The notes beneath the pieces were generated by a model. The model had not been told where the DNA came from and searched no databases. It was given only the letters and a program-made list of their open reading frames with translations. A stretch of 64,000 bases of DNA, taken from the NCBI GenBank assembly GCA_021813585.1, contig JAKAJV010000122.1, positions 43,004 through 107,003 on the forward strand, given 5' to 3'. The DNA is from Bacteroidota bacterium. Its GTDB lineage: Bacteria > Bacteroidota > Ignavibacteria > Ignavibacteriales > Ignavibacteriaceae. The position numbers and the translations under genes were made by a program. Shown here in pieces: positions 43,370 through 52,712 of this stretch; within the stretch, counting starts at the first letter, position 1; each line of letters opens with the position of its first letter.

Positions 43370-43709
43370 TCCTAAGATTTGTTTTAAAATAAATTTCTTA
43401 AGTATTTCTTCTGCAATTAGTTATAGTGAATTGTGGTACCCATATATACACATATAAAATATAAATATTTATTATAAATAACAAAATAAATTATTTTTTT
43501 AATATGATTTACGTCATTTTATCGGCTGTTGTCTATATTTAAAGAAAATTTCGGAAAGGGGCTAATTGAATATAGTATAAATTATATTTAATATTAAGTA
43601 AAATTTTACGGTTAATGAAATTTTAAATTGTTGGCTCAAATTGTAATTATTTGTTTATATTTTGGTGCCGGATTTCTAACACGAAGTAAAAAAAATTTCC
43701 TGCTTGTCT
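43370..43709. other. Divergent A+T-rich promoter region
   Basis: This 340-bp gap separates the minus-strand OmpA pair from the plus-strand envelope cluster and must hold promoters for both. It is extremely A+T-rich. On the plus side a TATATTTT box lies at 43656-43663 with TTG at 43631-43633, a 22-bp spacer that is slightly long for the Bacteroidota type. No structured RNA, small gene or clear operator was seen. Confidence 0.4.
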
Positions 43710-44306
43710 ATGATAAAGTCAGAACTCAAACTAATAATTTTATTAATCATTACTTTTTTATTTTTTTATAGGGATGCCTTTACCCAAAGCATCAATAATC
43801 AGTATTCATTTACAAGAATTAATCTCGATATAGTCGGCAATAAAAGCACCGATGAACTTAGCAGGTTATGGGATGCTCAAAAGGGCTTTGAAGGAAGCGT
43901 AGAAATGCCGTTCTATTACGGCAATATTCAGGTTGGAGTGCGGTATATTCCGTATAAAGAGAATGAATATTTTTATCATGACTTCTCAACCTTTTATTAT
44001 TTTGCAGGGTGGGGAAAGGAACTTAATCTGCCGTTCCATTTCAGATGGTATAACGGCTTTAAGGTAGGCGCCTATGCAATGGCTTTTCACGACGACAGCT
44101 TAACCATTTATCAAAAAGATGAAACCGAGCTTGCAGCAGGATTAAATTCGCGAGTTAGTGTGGAAATATTAAAAAATATTTTTCTTAATGCCGCTGCCGA
44201 TTATACGGCTGTGTTTACTCATAAAAGAATCGAATTGTTCCTGATTTCTGCCGGAGTGTCTTATTCTTTCAAAACACCAATTTGGCTCAAGGAATTTTTA
44301 AAGTGA
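43710..44306 (+). CDS. Small predicted outer-membrane beta-barrel protein
   Basis: This 198-residue exported protein has a signal peptide (core about residues 7-20, then RDAFTQS). The remaining sequence alternates polar and aromatic residues in strand-like fashion (NIQVGVRYIPYKENEYFYHDFSTFYYFAGWG, FRWYNGFKVGAYAMAFHD, LFLISAGVSYSFK). This fits an eight-stranded outer-membrane barrel. I recognise no family. The ATG at 43710 is preferred to the TTG two codons upstream because the charged n-region MIKSELK then directly precedes the hydrophobic core. Its stop overlaps the start of the TonB-type receptor, so the two are translationally coupled and probably work together. Confidence 0.65.
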   Translation: MIKSELKLIILLIITFLFFYRDAFTQSINNQYSFTRINLDIVGNKSTDELSRLWDAQKGFEGSVEMPFYYGNIQVGVRYIPYKENEYFYHDFSTFYYFAGWGKELNLPFHFRWYNGFKVGAYAMAFHDDSLTIYQKDETELAAGLNSRVSVEILKNIFLNAAADYTAVFTHKRIELFLISAGVSYSFKTPIWLKEFLK

Positions 44307-46261
44307 AATATTTTTTCCTATTTATAATCTTTATCTTTCAGTTTCCATTGTTCTGTCAGAGCAATCCATTGGAAAATAAGCTGACTCAAAGGCAAGTGAT
44401 TACAGAAGCGATGATTAAAGCTGCAGGTATCCAGACGATTTCTGGTATTATTTACCTGGCCGATAAATGGAATTTTTATTCTATCGACGGATATGAAAGG
44501 GACTTGAGCGCAAACAATCTTTCGGATTTCCAACGGCAGAATTTTATTGTTATGATTGACGGGCAAAGGATCGACGATAAAGTTTTCGATGTGCAAAACA
44601 TAAACCAATTGCCTATTGCAATAGATCAAGTTGATTATGTCGAGCTGATCAATACTCCGCAAATTTATAACGGAGAATATACCGAGAACGGATTGATAGA
44701 CATACATACCAAAACTCCGGCTAAAGGTCTCTCGGCAAGGGTATTCCAGGGTGTGGGCGACCAAACCGGCGACCCGGGGCCGTATTCTTTTACGCAATAC
44801 AAATCGCCTAATGTAGACAAGATGGGCTACAATCTGGCTGCCGGGGTAAGTCTGTCTACTAAGGATTGGTATTTAAATGCTGCAACTAAAATTGAACAGA
44901 ACTTTGCTACCGACCCCGAAGTTAACAACCGCGTTTCAAATTTATTTCCGTCTTACAACAAAGCGGAGATGACATCGACGTTTTATAAATTGAATGTGAA
45001 TGCCTTAGGGGGCAACCAGGAAATTTTAATTGGTAACACCCGTCATTATGATTTTTTCTTTTTTAAACCTTACGGAGATGAAATACCGGTTAACAGGTAT
45101 TTTAAGCATGTGGGCTTAAGCGGGCTAATTAAGCCGGGAAATAATTATGATATAAAATATTCGGCCGTATATTCTACCAGCGAGATTGGACAATGGGAGA
45201 ATAACCTCAACATAGATTTTAACTGGCAGGAAGTAAATTATTACGCTAAACTGGAAGGCGACTATTTTACCCGGGATCTTTTTTTAACCGCAGGTGCAGG
45301 ATATAGGAAATTAACAGGAGAGTCTCCAAAAGATTTATTTAAAAAAAATTTGGAAACTAAAAATTTATACGGACGGGCAGACCTTAAACTATCGGACAAT
45401 TTTATTCAGTCGGCAGGCTTGTTTGCTGTTAACTCTGGCGGTAACACGGCAATGAAAGGCTATCTGAAAAATTATTGGGACCTCGGTTCATCCGGCTTTT
45501 TAAGAAGCAGCTATACGTACTCGGAAAGACTATTCCAGGAAGATGCAAACTATTGGTACTGGAACCAGCAGGGATATAGCTTTAATGCTCAGGAAAACTT
45601 TGCGCCGCTTATTTACGGCAATATCGGTACAAGCCGTCTTTATACTGCGGATTTAGATTACGGTAAAGATTTCGACAGTACATTGTCGTTGAGCTTCGGA
45701 ATAAGTTACCGTCATTTCTCAAACTATTATATTGAAAGTCAGTCATACCAGTATTATGATAACCAGAGTTCCTTTTATGCGCCGGTGGAAATATTTACTA
45801 ATTCAAATTTAAAAGTCTTTGGCGGCTATGCAGAAATTCAATACAGAATTATTCCCAATCTTACTCAAAAAATTTATTACAGCTATCAAAAGGATTTTTG
45901 GGGAAGCCCTATCTTTAGAGATATATGGGCGGAACTACCAGTACATAAATTTAGCTACACGGTTAATTTTATGCCCAGCCCCGATTTTGGTATATGGGCA
46001 AAAATTAATTATGCTTCCGCAACAACGTGGGTAGATTATAAATACGCCGGTTTGCAGACCGGTGAACAATATAAAATGAAAGTGCTGCCCTTGTTAATTG
46101 CCGATGTGTCTGTTCAAAAATGGCTTTGGGAAAGAAGAATTTGGCTTAATGTGCTTTTTAGAAATATTTTTAATCAGTCTGAAAAATATATACCGATCGG
46201 AGTTTCCAATACTTTAAGATTCTATTTGCAAATTCAGATTCATTTGGATTCAATATTGTAA
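44303..46261 (+). CDS. TonB-dependent receptor-like outer-membrane protein
   Basis: From GTG 44303 this 652-residue protein has a signal peptide (to LFCQ), a TonB plug (about 25-145: QVITEAMIKAAG, NFIVMIDGQRIDDKVFDVQNINQLPIAIDQVDYVELINTPQIYNGEYTENGLIDIHTKTP) and a barrel to the C-terminus. The plug keeps the usual order of elements but lacks the carboxypeptidase-like extension of the receptor at 16438, and 652 residues is small for the family. The GTG start overlaps the previous TGA (GTGA), a standard sign of coupling. The substrate cannot be told. Neighbours are an outer-membrane barrel, a membrane-tethered protein and a giant T9SS cargo protein. Confidence 0.8.
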   Translation: MKYFFLFIIFIFQFPLFCQSNPLENKLTQRQVITEAMIKAAGIQTISGIIYLADKWNFYSIDGYERDLSANNLSDFQRQNFIVMIDGQRIDDKVFDVQNINQLPIAIDQVDYVELINTPQIYNGEYTENGLIDIHTKTPAKGLSARVFQGVGDQTGDPGPYSFTQYKSPNVDKMGYNLAAGVSLSTKDWYLNAATKIEQNFATDPEVNNRVSNLFPSYNKAEMTSTFYKLNVNALGGNQEILIGNTRHYDFFFFKPYGDEIPVNRYFKHVGLSGLIKPGNNYDIKYSAVYSTSEIGQWENNLNIDFNWQEVNYYAKLEGDYFTRDLFLTAGAGYRKLTGESPKDLFKKNLETKNLYGRADLKLSDNFIQSAGLFAVNSGGNTAMKGYLKNYWDLGSSGFLRSSYTYSERLFQEDANYWYWNQQGYSFNAQENFAPLIYGNIGTSRLYTADLDYGKDFDSTLSLSFGISYRHFSNYYIESQSYQYYDNQSSFYAPVEIFTNSNLKVFGGYAEIQYRIIPNLTQKIYYSYQKDFWGSPIFRDIWAELPVHKFSYTVNFMPSPDFGIWAKINYASATTWVDYKYAGLQTGEQYKMKVLPLLIADVSVQKWLWERRIWLNVLFRNIFNQSEKYIPIGVSNTLRFYLQIQIHLDSIL

Positions 46262-46291
46262 TTCTTTTGAAAAAATTATAACTCGTAAAAG

Positions 46292-46786
46292 ATGAAAATG
46301 AAAACTATAAGTTATTTGGTATGTGCAATTGCAATTCTAAGCATGCGGCAGTTATCGTATGCTCAATCGACCGGCACATTAAATAAACAGCAGGCGTACA
46401 GCAGTAAGCTGAAGAATTCCGGTTTGAATATAATGCCCGCAGCAGATAAATGGAAAAATAATTTTTGGACTGAGAAACTTGAAAGCTCAACGGGTGAAAA
46501 TGATTTTAGACAATCGCTGAGCACTTACGGATTGCTAAGTGCGACGAATAATTTTAATCCGGCGGGCTTCAAATTAATAAGTGTAAATTTAATACCCGGC
46601 GCCCTTGTCAAGGTAAGTCCGGTTGCCGGGCAGACCGGAAATAAAAGCAGCTCTTTCTTCAGTAAGAATCTATTTTATTTTATTGGAGCTGCGGCAATTG
46701 CAGTTACTGTTTATCTAATTTGGCCAAAGAAGGAAGCGCCTGCAAATTCAAATACCACATTCGGCGTTCCTCCGCTGCCGCATTAA
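46292..46786 (+). CDS. Hypothetical exported protein with C-terminal membrane anchor
   Basis: This 164-residue protein of unknown family has an N-terminal signal peptide (to QLSYAQ) and a polar middle region. A single hydrophobic helix follows at about residues 127-144 (NLFYFIGAAAIAVTVYLIW), then a short lysine/proline tail. This predicts a periplasmic domain tethered by its C-terminus. It sits 30 bp after the TonB-type receptor and 94 bp before the giant FN3 protein, so it is probably part of the same envelope cluster. No function is proposed. Confidence 0.6.
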   Translation: MKMKTISYLVCAIAILSMRQLSYAQSTGTLNKQQAYSSKLKNSGLNIMPAADKWKNNFWTEKLESSTGENDFRQSLSTYGLLSATNNFNPAGFKLISVNLIPGALVKVSPVAGQTGNKSSSFFSKNLFYFIGAAAIAVTVYLIWPKKEAPANSNTTFGVPPLPH

Positions 46787-46880
46787 TAATATCTCAAATA
46801 AAAATTTTGGTATGTTGAATAAAAAATTTCAGGCGCCTCATAAAAAACATCGAGCTAACACTACTGTATAATTTCATTTT

Positions 46881-49800
46881 ATGAAAAGAAGCATAATAAT
46901 CATATTAATTCTTTCTGCCTTTTATCTCTCGAACTCTCTGGCAGGTACTAAAATACTTTTTAATGCGCAGGATTCTTTACAAGCGCCGGTTCTTGCAGCG
47001 CCGCTTAATATGTCCAAGCTTCAAAGGACTAACAATTTAATCCTGCAATGGAATTCAGCTCCCGGCGCGGGCAACTATGAATTTCAATATTCTATCGACA
47101 GTAATTTTACTTACGCCGGTGTTATAGACGATTATTCTGTTTCCGATACTGTGGTTGTCTTATCTAATCTGAAGAATGAGACGACATATTACTGGAGGGT
47201 CAGGTCTATGTCCGGATTTTCTTCCGGCAGCTGGTCTCAATTTTGGAGCTTCACTACAACTCCGCTGCCGGCAGCCGCAGAGTTATTCTCGCCGGAAAGC
47301 AATTTGGTCAATCAGGAAAGCAGTATACTTTTTACATGGAGTAAGGCTCCCCAAAATACAAGCTACTTAATACAGCTTTCCCCCGATTCTACTTTTTCTG
47401 ACTATAATTTGATTTCGGAAAAGACAACCGGTGATACTGCAATTTGGTTTTACAACATAAATTTCAACACAATTTATTATTGGCGTGTGCAGGCTCTGAA
47501 TATTGACGGAGTAGGCAGCGCATGGTCTGCCGTAAGGCATTTTAAAACAAAATTGTCTCCGCCGGTAATTCTCCACCCCTACGGCGGAGGGCTGGATACA
47601 ACATTAACTTTTGAGTGGCTGCTGGTTAGCTCCGCAGAAAAATACAGGCTGCAGCTTTCCACATCAAAAGGTTTTGATTCAACCTCGATGCTGTTTGATA
47701 AAATCGTGGACAGTTCCGGGTTAGTCATGCATTCGTTCAAATTAGCTCATACATATTTCTGGCGGATATTTGCTTTTAATTCGAAGGGCGATTCCAGCGA
47801 CTGGTCGAATATTATTCAGCTACAGATAAGGCTTGCAACCCCTGCAGTTCTTTATCCAAAGGATAACGCCTATAACCTGGACACAGTTGTAAGCTTCTCA
47901 TGGAATAAAGTAGATTCCGCTGTAAACTATAGGTTAAACATCTCAACCGATTCGAGCTTTGCAAAAGTTATGATCGATACGGTAGTCCCTTCTACGCAAA
48001 TCAGCCTGTCAAAGTTCGAGCATTATAAAAGATATTACTGGCGGATGCTTGCGTTGAATAGAGTTCTAAACTTTAGTGACTGGACCCAGACGAGAACCTT
48101 TAAGACAAACCTTGCCGTGCCTTTTCTTTATTCATCGGTTGACAGCCTGGTTAACAGCAGCGATACAGTAAGATTTATTTGGAATAGGATTACCGGCGCC
48201 GGTAGTTATAGCCTGCAGGCCGCCTACGATTCGTTATTTAACAGGATGTTTGTAAATACAAAAACGACCGACAGCCTTTATTTGTTGAGCTCATTATTGC
48301 CGGATACGACTTTTTACATAAGGATAAATGCGTTAAACGCTGAAGGCGATTCTACCGGCTGGTCGAATGTAATTAGGTTTGCAACCAATCCCGTGTTTAA
48401 GGTTGCCGAAAAAAATATTCTGGATACATTAAATATTTCGGAAAACCAAACCGACAGCATCGCTGCAGTCGTTCTGTTTAATAACGGGCCTAATCCGCTT
48501 TTTATCGATTCGATTAAGATTAGCCCCGATTCAATTCTTTCGATGGATACTACCGGCATTATACTGAACGGCAATTCTCAAGTACAAAAAATAATTAGGT
48601 TGAACCGTGTAAAAATACTCCCCGGTAAAAATTCAGCCTCAGTTAGTTTTATAAGGACAAATTCAAGGGGAGAGAGACAGAATTATAATTTGAACTTTTC
48701 ATTCTTCATACAGAAAGCGCTGCCGAATTTTTCTCCCGATACACTGGACTTCGGAGTAGTTACTTCCGACAGCGCGGGGTACAAAGGATTTAGTCTTAGG
48801 AATTTCGGCGGTAACATCAACGTAGAGATTACTAAAATTTACCAGCTAGGCCCGGACTCAAGCTCGTTCAACCTGTACAATAATCCGGATGTTGTAAAGG
48901 CTAATCAATCGAATTTTCTTCCGGTGGAATTTAAACCTTTAAAGATAGGATTGAACTATTCGGTACTTGAAGTAGAAACAAATTCCAGTCCGAAGAAGAA
49001 CTTTCAGTTCATACTAAAAGGCATTGGAAAAGGAGGAGAATTTTCTGCCGCAGCGTTAAGCTCAATTAATAATTTGGGCGATTCAACATTTGAATCTTTA
49101 ATTTCCCCGGAAAGAATTTTAACGCTAAAGAATTCCGGCGATAATACATTAAGGCTGAATATTTCATTTGCAAAAAATATTTGGGGATTCGATTCCGTTA
49201 AATATTATAATCCCGTTATCAAAGCAGGCGATTCTGTCAGTATTAAGGTTAGATATCTTGCGCGCAATTTTAATTCCTTAAATATCGATACGATGAAAAT
49301 AAGCCACAATGGCTTTGGCGTAAATCCGGTTGTTGTTGTCCTTAAAGGAAGCTTTGACAGAAGCCGTCTTATACCTTTAATACTTACTAAGATTACCGTA
49401 GACAGTGTTGCTTTCCCCCATGCGTCAGACCAGTACTTGGCAGACTCTACTATAACAATCGACATAGATTCATCCTTCATTTCTACATTGCCTTACCCGG
49501 ATTTTAGGTTTAAATATTACATGGGCAATGCCGATACAGCGCTCTATGCTGCTCAAATGAAACGGTATGAATTTATAATACCTAGCTGGAAAGTTAATGA
49601 TAGCGGATTGGTTTATTCCGGCGAGCTGCTAATGAGAAATAATAACGATAAGATTGTCGATTCGGTACTTCTTTTCAGCGGCGTTTCTCCGCGTATAATA
49701 ATTAAAGGATACAATCCGCCGGTAATCAAAATCCCAAGATCCATTCCCGGTCAAACAGCAAGCGAAGCGAATGTTAAATGGTCTTTCTTCGGGTTCCCGT

Positions 49801-51008
49801 TCGATACTGTTTACGTCGATTCTGTTTTTAATTATTTTGGTGGGAGGAGTAATATGCACGACGGGGAGTGGATGCTTTATAAATACGACTCTTCAAATAA
49901 AAGTTCTTTTTCAGGCATGGATATGGAAACATTCCAGCCGAACTCCGCCTATTTCTTCGCTCAGGCTTTGGTTGACACATTTGAGATCTCCAAGGTTTAT
50001 TACAACAAAATTTTAACCAGAAGACTTACGGATACCGTTATGAGCTTCTCCGGCAGCGCCTGGAAGACGGTATCGGACCCTTTTACTTTTAACGTGCAGG
50101 TTGAACCGCCTGCGATGCTTTACAGATATGACAGGGGGAAACAGGAATTTGTAATGACTAACATTATGAAGCCGGGAGAAGGGTATTTCCTGGAGCCGTC
50201 ATTTAATTCTTTCAATCTTAAAACCTACGGACCGTATTCGCCTTCTAATATCCCTGAAAGTATCTCGGTGCCCGGCTGGTTTGTTAATCTTAAAATGAAA
50301 GGGAATTACGGCAAAAGCAGTCTGTTGTTTTCGTTAAATGACCGGAATGAGTTTCAGAAAGTAAATAATAATTTACTTAAAGAAAATTATCTTGTCCCCC
50401 CGCGGATTCGAAAAGGATTATATTCCTATATTGAAGGAGAGGCGGGAAGCAGATTAATTGCCAGCAGTATAAATAATGGAGAAGGAGCCTCATGGGATGT
50501 AGTTGTCTCGAACGATCTGTCTGACGACCGGATTGCCGTAACGCCGCAAGTTACCGGAGCTCTGCCGCCAAATATGGAAATAGTTTTTTACGATTACTCT
50601 CTAAATAAATTGTACGGTGATTCTAGTTTCTCTGTCGGTCTTTCGAACGGCGAATTGAAAAAGATAAAGGTAATAATCGGCACGGACAATTTTATCAGGC
50701 AAAGTCTAGGCAGCTCCGTCGGTAGCCGGCCTTACAGCTTTAAGCTGTTCCAGAACTATCCGAACCCATTTAATCCTTCTACGGTTATAAAGTATACTGT
50801 GCCGGGGATTGGCGTAAAACCGGTGGAAGTATATTTGAATATTTACGATATACTGGGAAACAAAGTAGCCACGCTTGTACACGGCATGCAGTATCCCGGC
50901 GAATACAAAATAGAGTTTAATGCGGGCAGCCTTGCCAGCGGAGTTTATATTTACAGAATTATTACCGGCGGTTATCAGTCTGCAAAAAAAATGATTCTGC
51001 TTAAATAA
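46881..51008 (+). CDS. Giant FN3-repeat T9SS-secreted surface protein
   Basis: This 1375-residue secreted protein has a signal peptide (1-21). About five fibronectin type III modules follow in tandem (about residues 32-505), each with a LxWxxxxGAxxYxxQxSxDxxF start and a TTYYWRVRAxNxxGxSxWS end. Next come ASPM/SPD-2/Hydin-like segments (about 515-730, SPDTLDFGVVTSDSAGYKGFSLRNFG), a long strand-rich region, and a T9SS domain (about 1285-1375, NYPNPFNPSTVIKY to YQSAKKMILLK). No catalytic motif was seen, so an adhesive or structural surface role is likely. It ends the cluster that starts at 43710. Confidence 0.85.
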   Translation: MKRSIIIILILSAFYLSNSLAGTKILFNAQDSLQAPVLAAPLNMSKLQRTNNLILQWNSAPGAGNYEFQYSIDSNFTYAGVIDDYSVSDTVVVLSNLKNETTYYWRVRSMSGFSSGSWSQFWSFTTTPLPAAAELFSPESNLVNQESSILFTWSKAPQNTSYLIQLSPDSTFSDYNLISEKTTGDTAIWFYNINFNTIYYWRVQALNIDGVGSAWSAVRHFKTKLSPPVILHPYGGGLDTTLTFEWLLVSSAEKYRLQLSTSKGFDSTSMLFDKIVDSSGLVMHSFKLAHTYFWRIFAFNSKGDSSDWSNIIQLQIRLATPAVLYPKDNAYNLDTVVSFSWNKVDSAVNYRLNISTDSSFAKVMIDTVVPSTQISLSKFEHYKRYYWRMLALNRVLNFSDWTQTRTFKTNLAVPFLYSSVDSLVNSSDTVRFIWNRITGAGSYSLQAAYDSLFNRMFVNTKTTDSLYLLSSLLPDTTFYIRINALNAEGDSTGWSNVIRFATNPVFKVAEKNILDTLNISENQTDSIAAVVLFNNGPNPLFIDSIKISPDSILSMDTTGIILNGNSQVQKIIRLNRVKILPGKNSASVSFIRTNSRGERQNYNLNFSFFIQKALPNFSPDTLDFGVVTSDSAGYKGFSLRNFGGNINVEITKIYQLGPDSSSFNLYNNPDVVKANQSNFLPVEFKPLKIGLNYSVLEVETNSSPKKNFQFILKGIGKGGEFSAAALSSINNLGDSTFESLISPERILTLKNSGDNTLRLNISFAKNIWGFDSVKYYNPVIKAGDSVSIKVRYLARNFNSLNIDTMKISHNGFGVNPVVVVLKGSFDRSRLIPLILTKITVDSVAFPHASDQYLADSTITIDIDSSFISTLPYPDFRFKYYMGNADTALYAAQMKRYEFIIPSWKVNDSGLVYSGELLMRNNNDKIVDSVLLFSGVSPRIIIKGYNPPVIKIPRSIPGQTASEANVKWSFFGFPFDTVYVDSVFNYFGGRSNMHDGEWMLYKYDSSNKSSFSGMDMETFQPNSAYFFAQALVDTFEISKVYYNKILTRRLTDTVMSFSGSAWKTVSDPFTFNVQVEPPAMLYRYDRGKQEFVMTNIMKPGEGYFLEPSFNSFNLKTYGPYSPSNIPESISVPGWFVNLKMKGNYGKSSLLFSLNDRNEFQKVNNNLLKENYLVPPRIRKGLYSYIEGEAGSRLIASSINNGEGASWDVVVSNDLSDDRIAVTPQVTGALPPNMEIVFYDYSLNKLYGDSSFSVGLSNGELKKIKVIIGTDNFIRQSLGSSVGSRPYSFKLFQNYPNPFNPSTVIKYTVPGIGVKPVEVYLNIYDILGNKVATLVHGMQYPGEYKIEFNAGSLASGVYIYRIITGGYQSAKKMILLK

Positions 51009-51102
51009 CGAGGTCAACCTTAATTATTTTCCGTTGGAGTTTTTTCATATAAGTATGCCGCAGTTGTGGTGTATGTAAATAACGAAATATTAATTTTATG
51101 AT

Positions 51103-51110
51103 TATCTTTG
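51103..51110 (+). promoter_or_regulatory. Putative minus-7 box upstream of hldA
   Basis: TATCTTTG matches the TAnnTTTG minus-7 consensus of Bacteroidota promoters exactly and lies 28 bp before the hldA ATG. No TTG is found at the expected distance upstream, so only half of the promoter is supported. Confidence 0.35.
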
Positions 51111-51138
51111 TTTTAATCTTTAAAAAATTGGGATTAAG

Positions 51139-52134
51139 ATGGTTGATCTTTCTATAAAAAGGCTGGACATATTGAAGTCAGGGTTCAAAGACAGGAAGAT
51201 TGCGGTTATAGGCGATATGATGCTTGACTGCTACTTCTGGGGTGACGTTAAACGAATTTCGCCGGAGGCGCCGGTACCGGTTGTTGAAGTTGAAAGCGAG
51301 TTCTACAGGTTCGGCGGGGCGGCCAACGTTGCTTTGAATATCCTTAAGCTCGGCGGCTCTCCTTATCCCGTGGGCGTTATCGGCTATGATAATTACGGAA
51401 CAATTTTCTCCTCATTGATTAACGAGACGGACATCTACGACAAAGGAATTTTTATCGATGAGTCGAGACCGACTACAGCCAAGACAAGAGTTATTGCCGA
51501 TAACCAGCACGTTGTTAGGATAGATAAGGAAAGCAAACTGTACCTTAACAGGGAAATGCAGAATAAACTGTTAAAGTTTATCGAAGCTAATATCCGGGAA
51601 TTTGACGGAATTATTTTACAGGACTATAATAAAGGAGTCTTAACTCCGTCATTAATCGAAAAGATTATCGCTCTTGCCAACAAGCATAAAAAGCTTATTA
51701 CCGTTGATCCGAAATTCAATAATTTTTTCTTGTACAAAAACGTTACGGTTATTAAGCCGAACAGGAAAGAAGCCGAAGATGTTTTGGGTTTTAAAATAAA
51801 AACGGATGATGATGTTTCTACGGCGGGTAGAAAGCTGCTAAGCAAGCTGAACGCAAAGAATGTTCTGCTTACCCTGGGCGAGGGCGGTATAGCGGTATTC
51901 CAAAATAATAAAGAAGAAAGGCGGATGCCGACCAAAGCCCGCAAAGTAGCCGATGTTTCGGGCGCGGGCGATACGGTTATCTCTACATTAACTATGGCGC
52001 TGGCCGCCGGTGCAAATATCTTTGAGGCCTCTTACCTTGCCAACTACGCAGGCGGACTTGTGTGCGAAGAAGTAGGAATTGTTCCGATAGAAATTAACAA
52101 GCTGTTTGAGACTGTATTGGAAGAAAAAGTATGA
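51139..52134 (+). CDS. hldA: D-glycero-beta-D-manno-heptose-7-phosphate kinase
   Basis: This 331-residue PfkB-family sugar kinase phosphorylates D-glycero-D-manno-heptose 7-phosphate at C1 in ADP-heptose synthesis for the lipopolysaccharide core. Signatures are GDMMLDCYFWGDVKRISPEAPVPVVEV (about residues 26-52), which is specific for the RfaE kinase type, FGGAANVALNI, and the ATP/anion-hole stretch ADVSGAGDTVIS (about residue 272) with the catalytic aspartate. In E. coli this domain is fused to the adenylyltransferase as HldE; here it is a separate protein. The stop overlaps the next start by 4 bp (ATGA), so both activities are made together. Confidence 0.92.
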   Translation: MVDLSIKRLDILKSGFKDRKIAVIGDMMLDCYFWGDVKRISPEAPVPVVEVESEFYRFGGAANVALNILKLGGSPYPVGVIGYDNYGTIFSSLINETDIYDKGIFIDESRPTTAKTRVIADNQHVVRIDKESKLYLNREMQNKLLKFIEANIREFDGIILQDYNKGVLTPSLIEKIIALANKHKKLITVDPKFNNFFLYKNVTVIKPNRKEAEDVLGFKIKTDDDVSTAGRKLLSKLNAKNVLLTLGEGGIAVFQNNKEERRMPTKARKVADVSGAGDTVISTLTMALAAGANIFEASYLANYAGGLVCEEVGIVPIEINKLFETVLEEKV

Positions 52135-52610
52135 GCGGCGTTAAGACAATTGAAGAAATGAAATCCATCCGGACGAGATTAAGGGATGAGAAAAAGAAAG
52201 TTGTATTTACCAACGGCTGCTTCGATCTCATCCACGCAGGGCATGTGGATTATCTTACCAAGGCAAAGGAAATGGGCGATGTCTTAATTGTAGGCCTGAA
52301 CAGCGACGACTCGGTACGAAGGATAAAGGGAGATAAGCGGCCTATACTGCTTGAGCAGGAAAGGGCATTCATTATTTCGAATATTAAAGCCGTAGATTAC
52401 GTCGTCCTGTTTGAAGAAGATACGCCTGCAAAAATAATAGGGACTTTAATTCCCGATGTTTTAGTTAAAGGAGCCGATTGGCCTATCGATAATATTGTCG
52501 GGCGCGACGTGGTTGAAGCCGCCGGCGGCGAGGTTAAGACTATAAAGTTTGTAAATAACCAGTCGACTTCAAAGATAATTAAATCGATTTTGGATAAATA
52601 TAAAAGTTAG
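52131..52610 (+). CDS. hldC: D-glycero-beta-D-manno-heptose 1-phosphate adenylyltransferase
   Basis: This 159-residue nucleotidyltransferase attaches AMP to heptose 1-phosphate; an epimerase encoded elsewhere completes ADP-L-glycero-heptose. The family HxGH motif is clear in VFTNGCFDLIHAGHVDYL (about residues 24-41). GLNSDDSVRRIKGDKRPI and the late STSKIIKSIL match the RfaE C-domain. It overlaps hldA by 4 bp, and the pair reconstitutes a split HldE. Its presence shows that the organism makes heptose-containing lipopolysaccharide or a related ADP-heptose product. Confidence 0.92.
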   Translation: MSGVKTIEEMKSIRTRLRDEKKKVVFTNGCFDLIHAGHVDYLTKAKEMGDVLIVGLNSDDSVRRIKGDKRPILLEQERAFIISNIKAVDYVVLFEEDTPAKIIGTLIPDVLVKGADWPIDNIVGRDVVEAAGGEVKTIKFVNNQSTSKIIKSILDKYKS

Positions 52611-52712
52611 TGCCTTTTATTAAATAACTGTTTTTTTAAAATTTAATCTCGCCTTGTATAACTGATCCGGAACAATGGGCGGCTAGTTTGAATTATTGAA
52701 TTAGATTTAACC

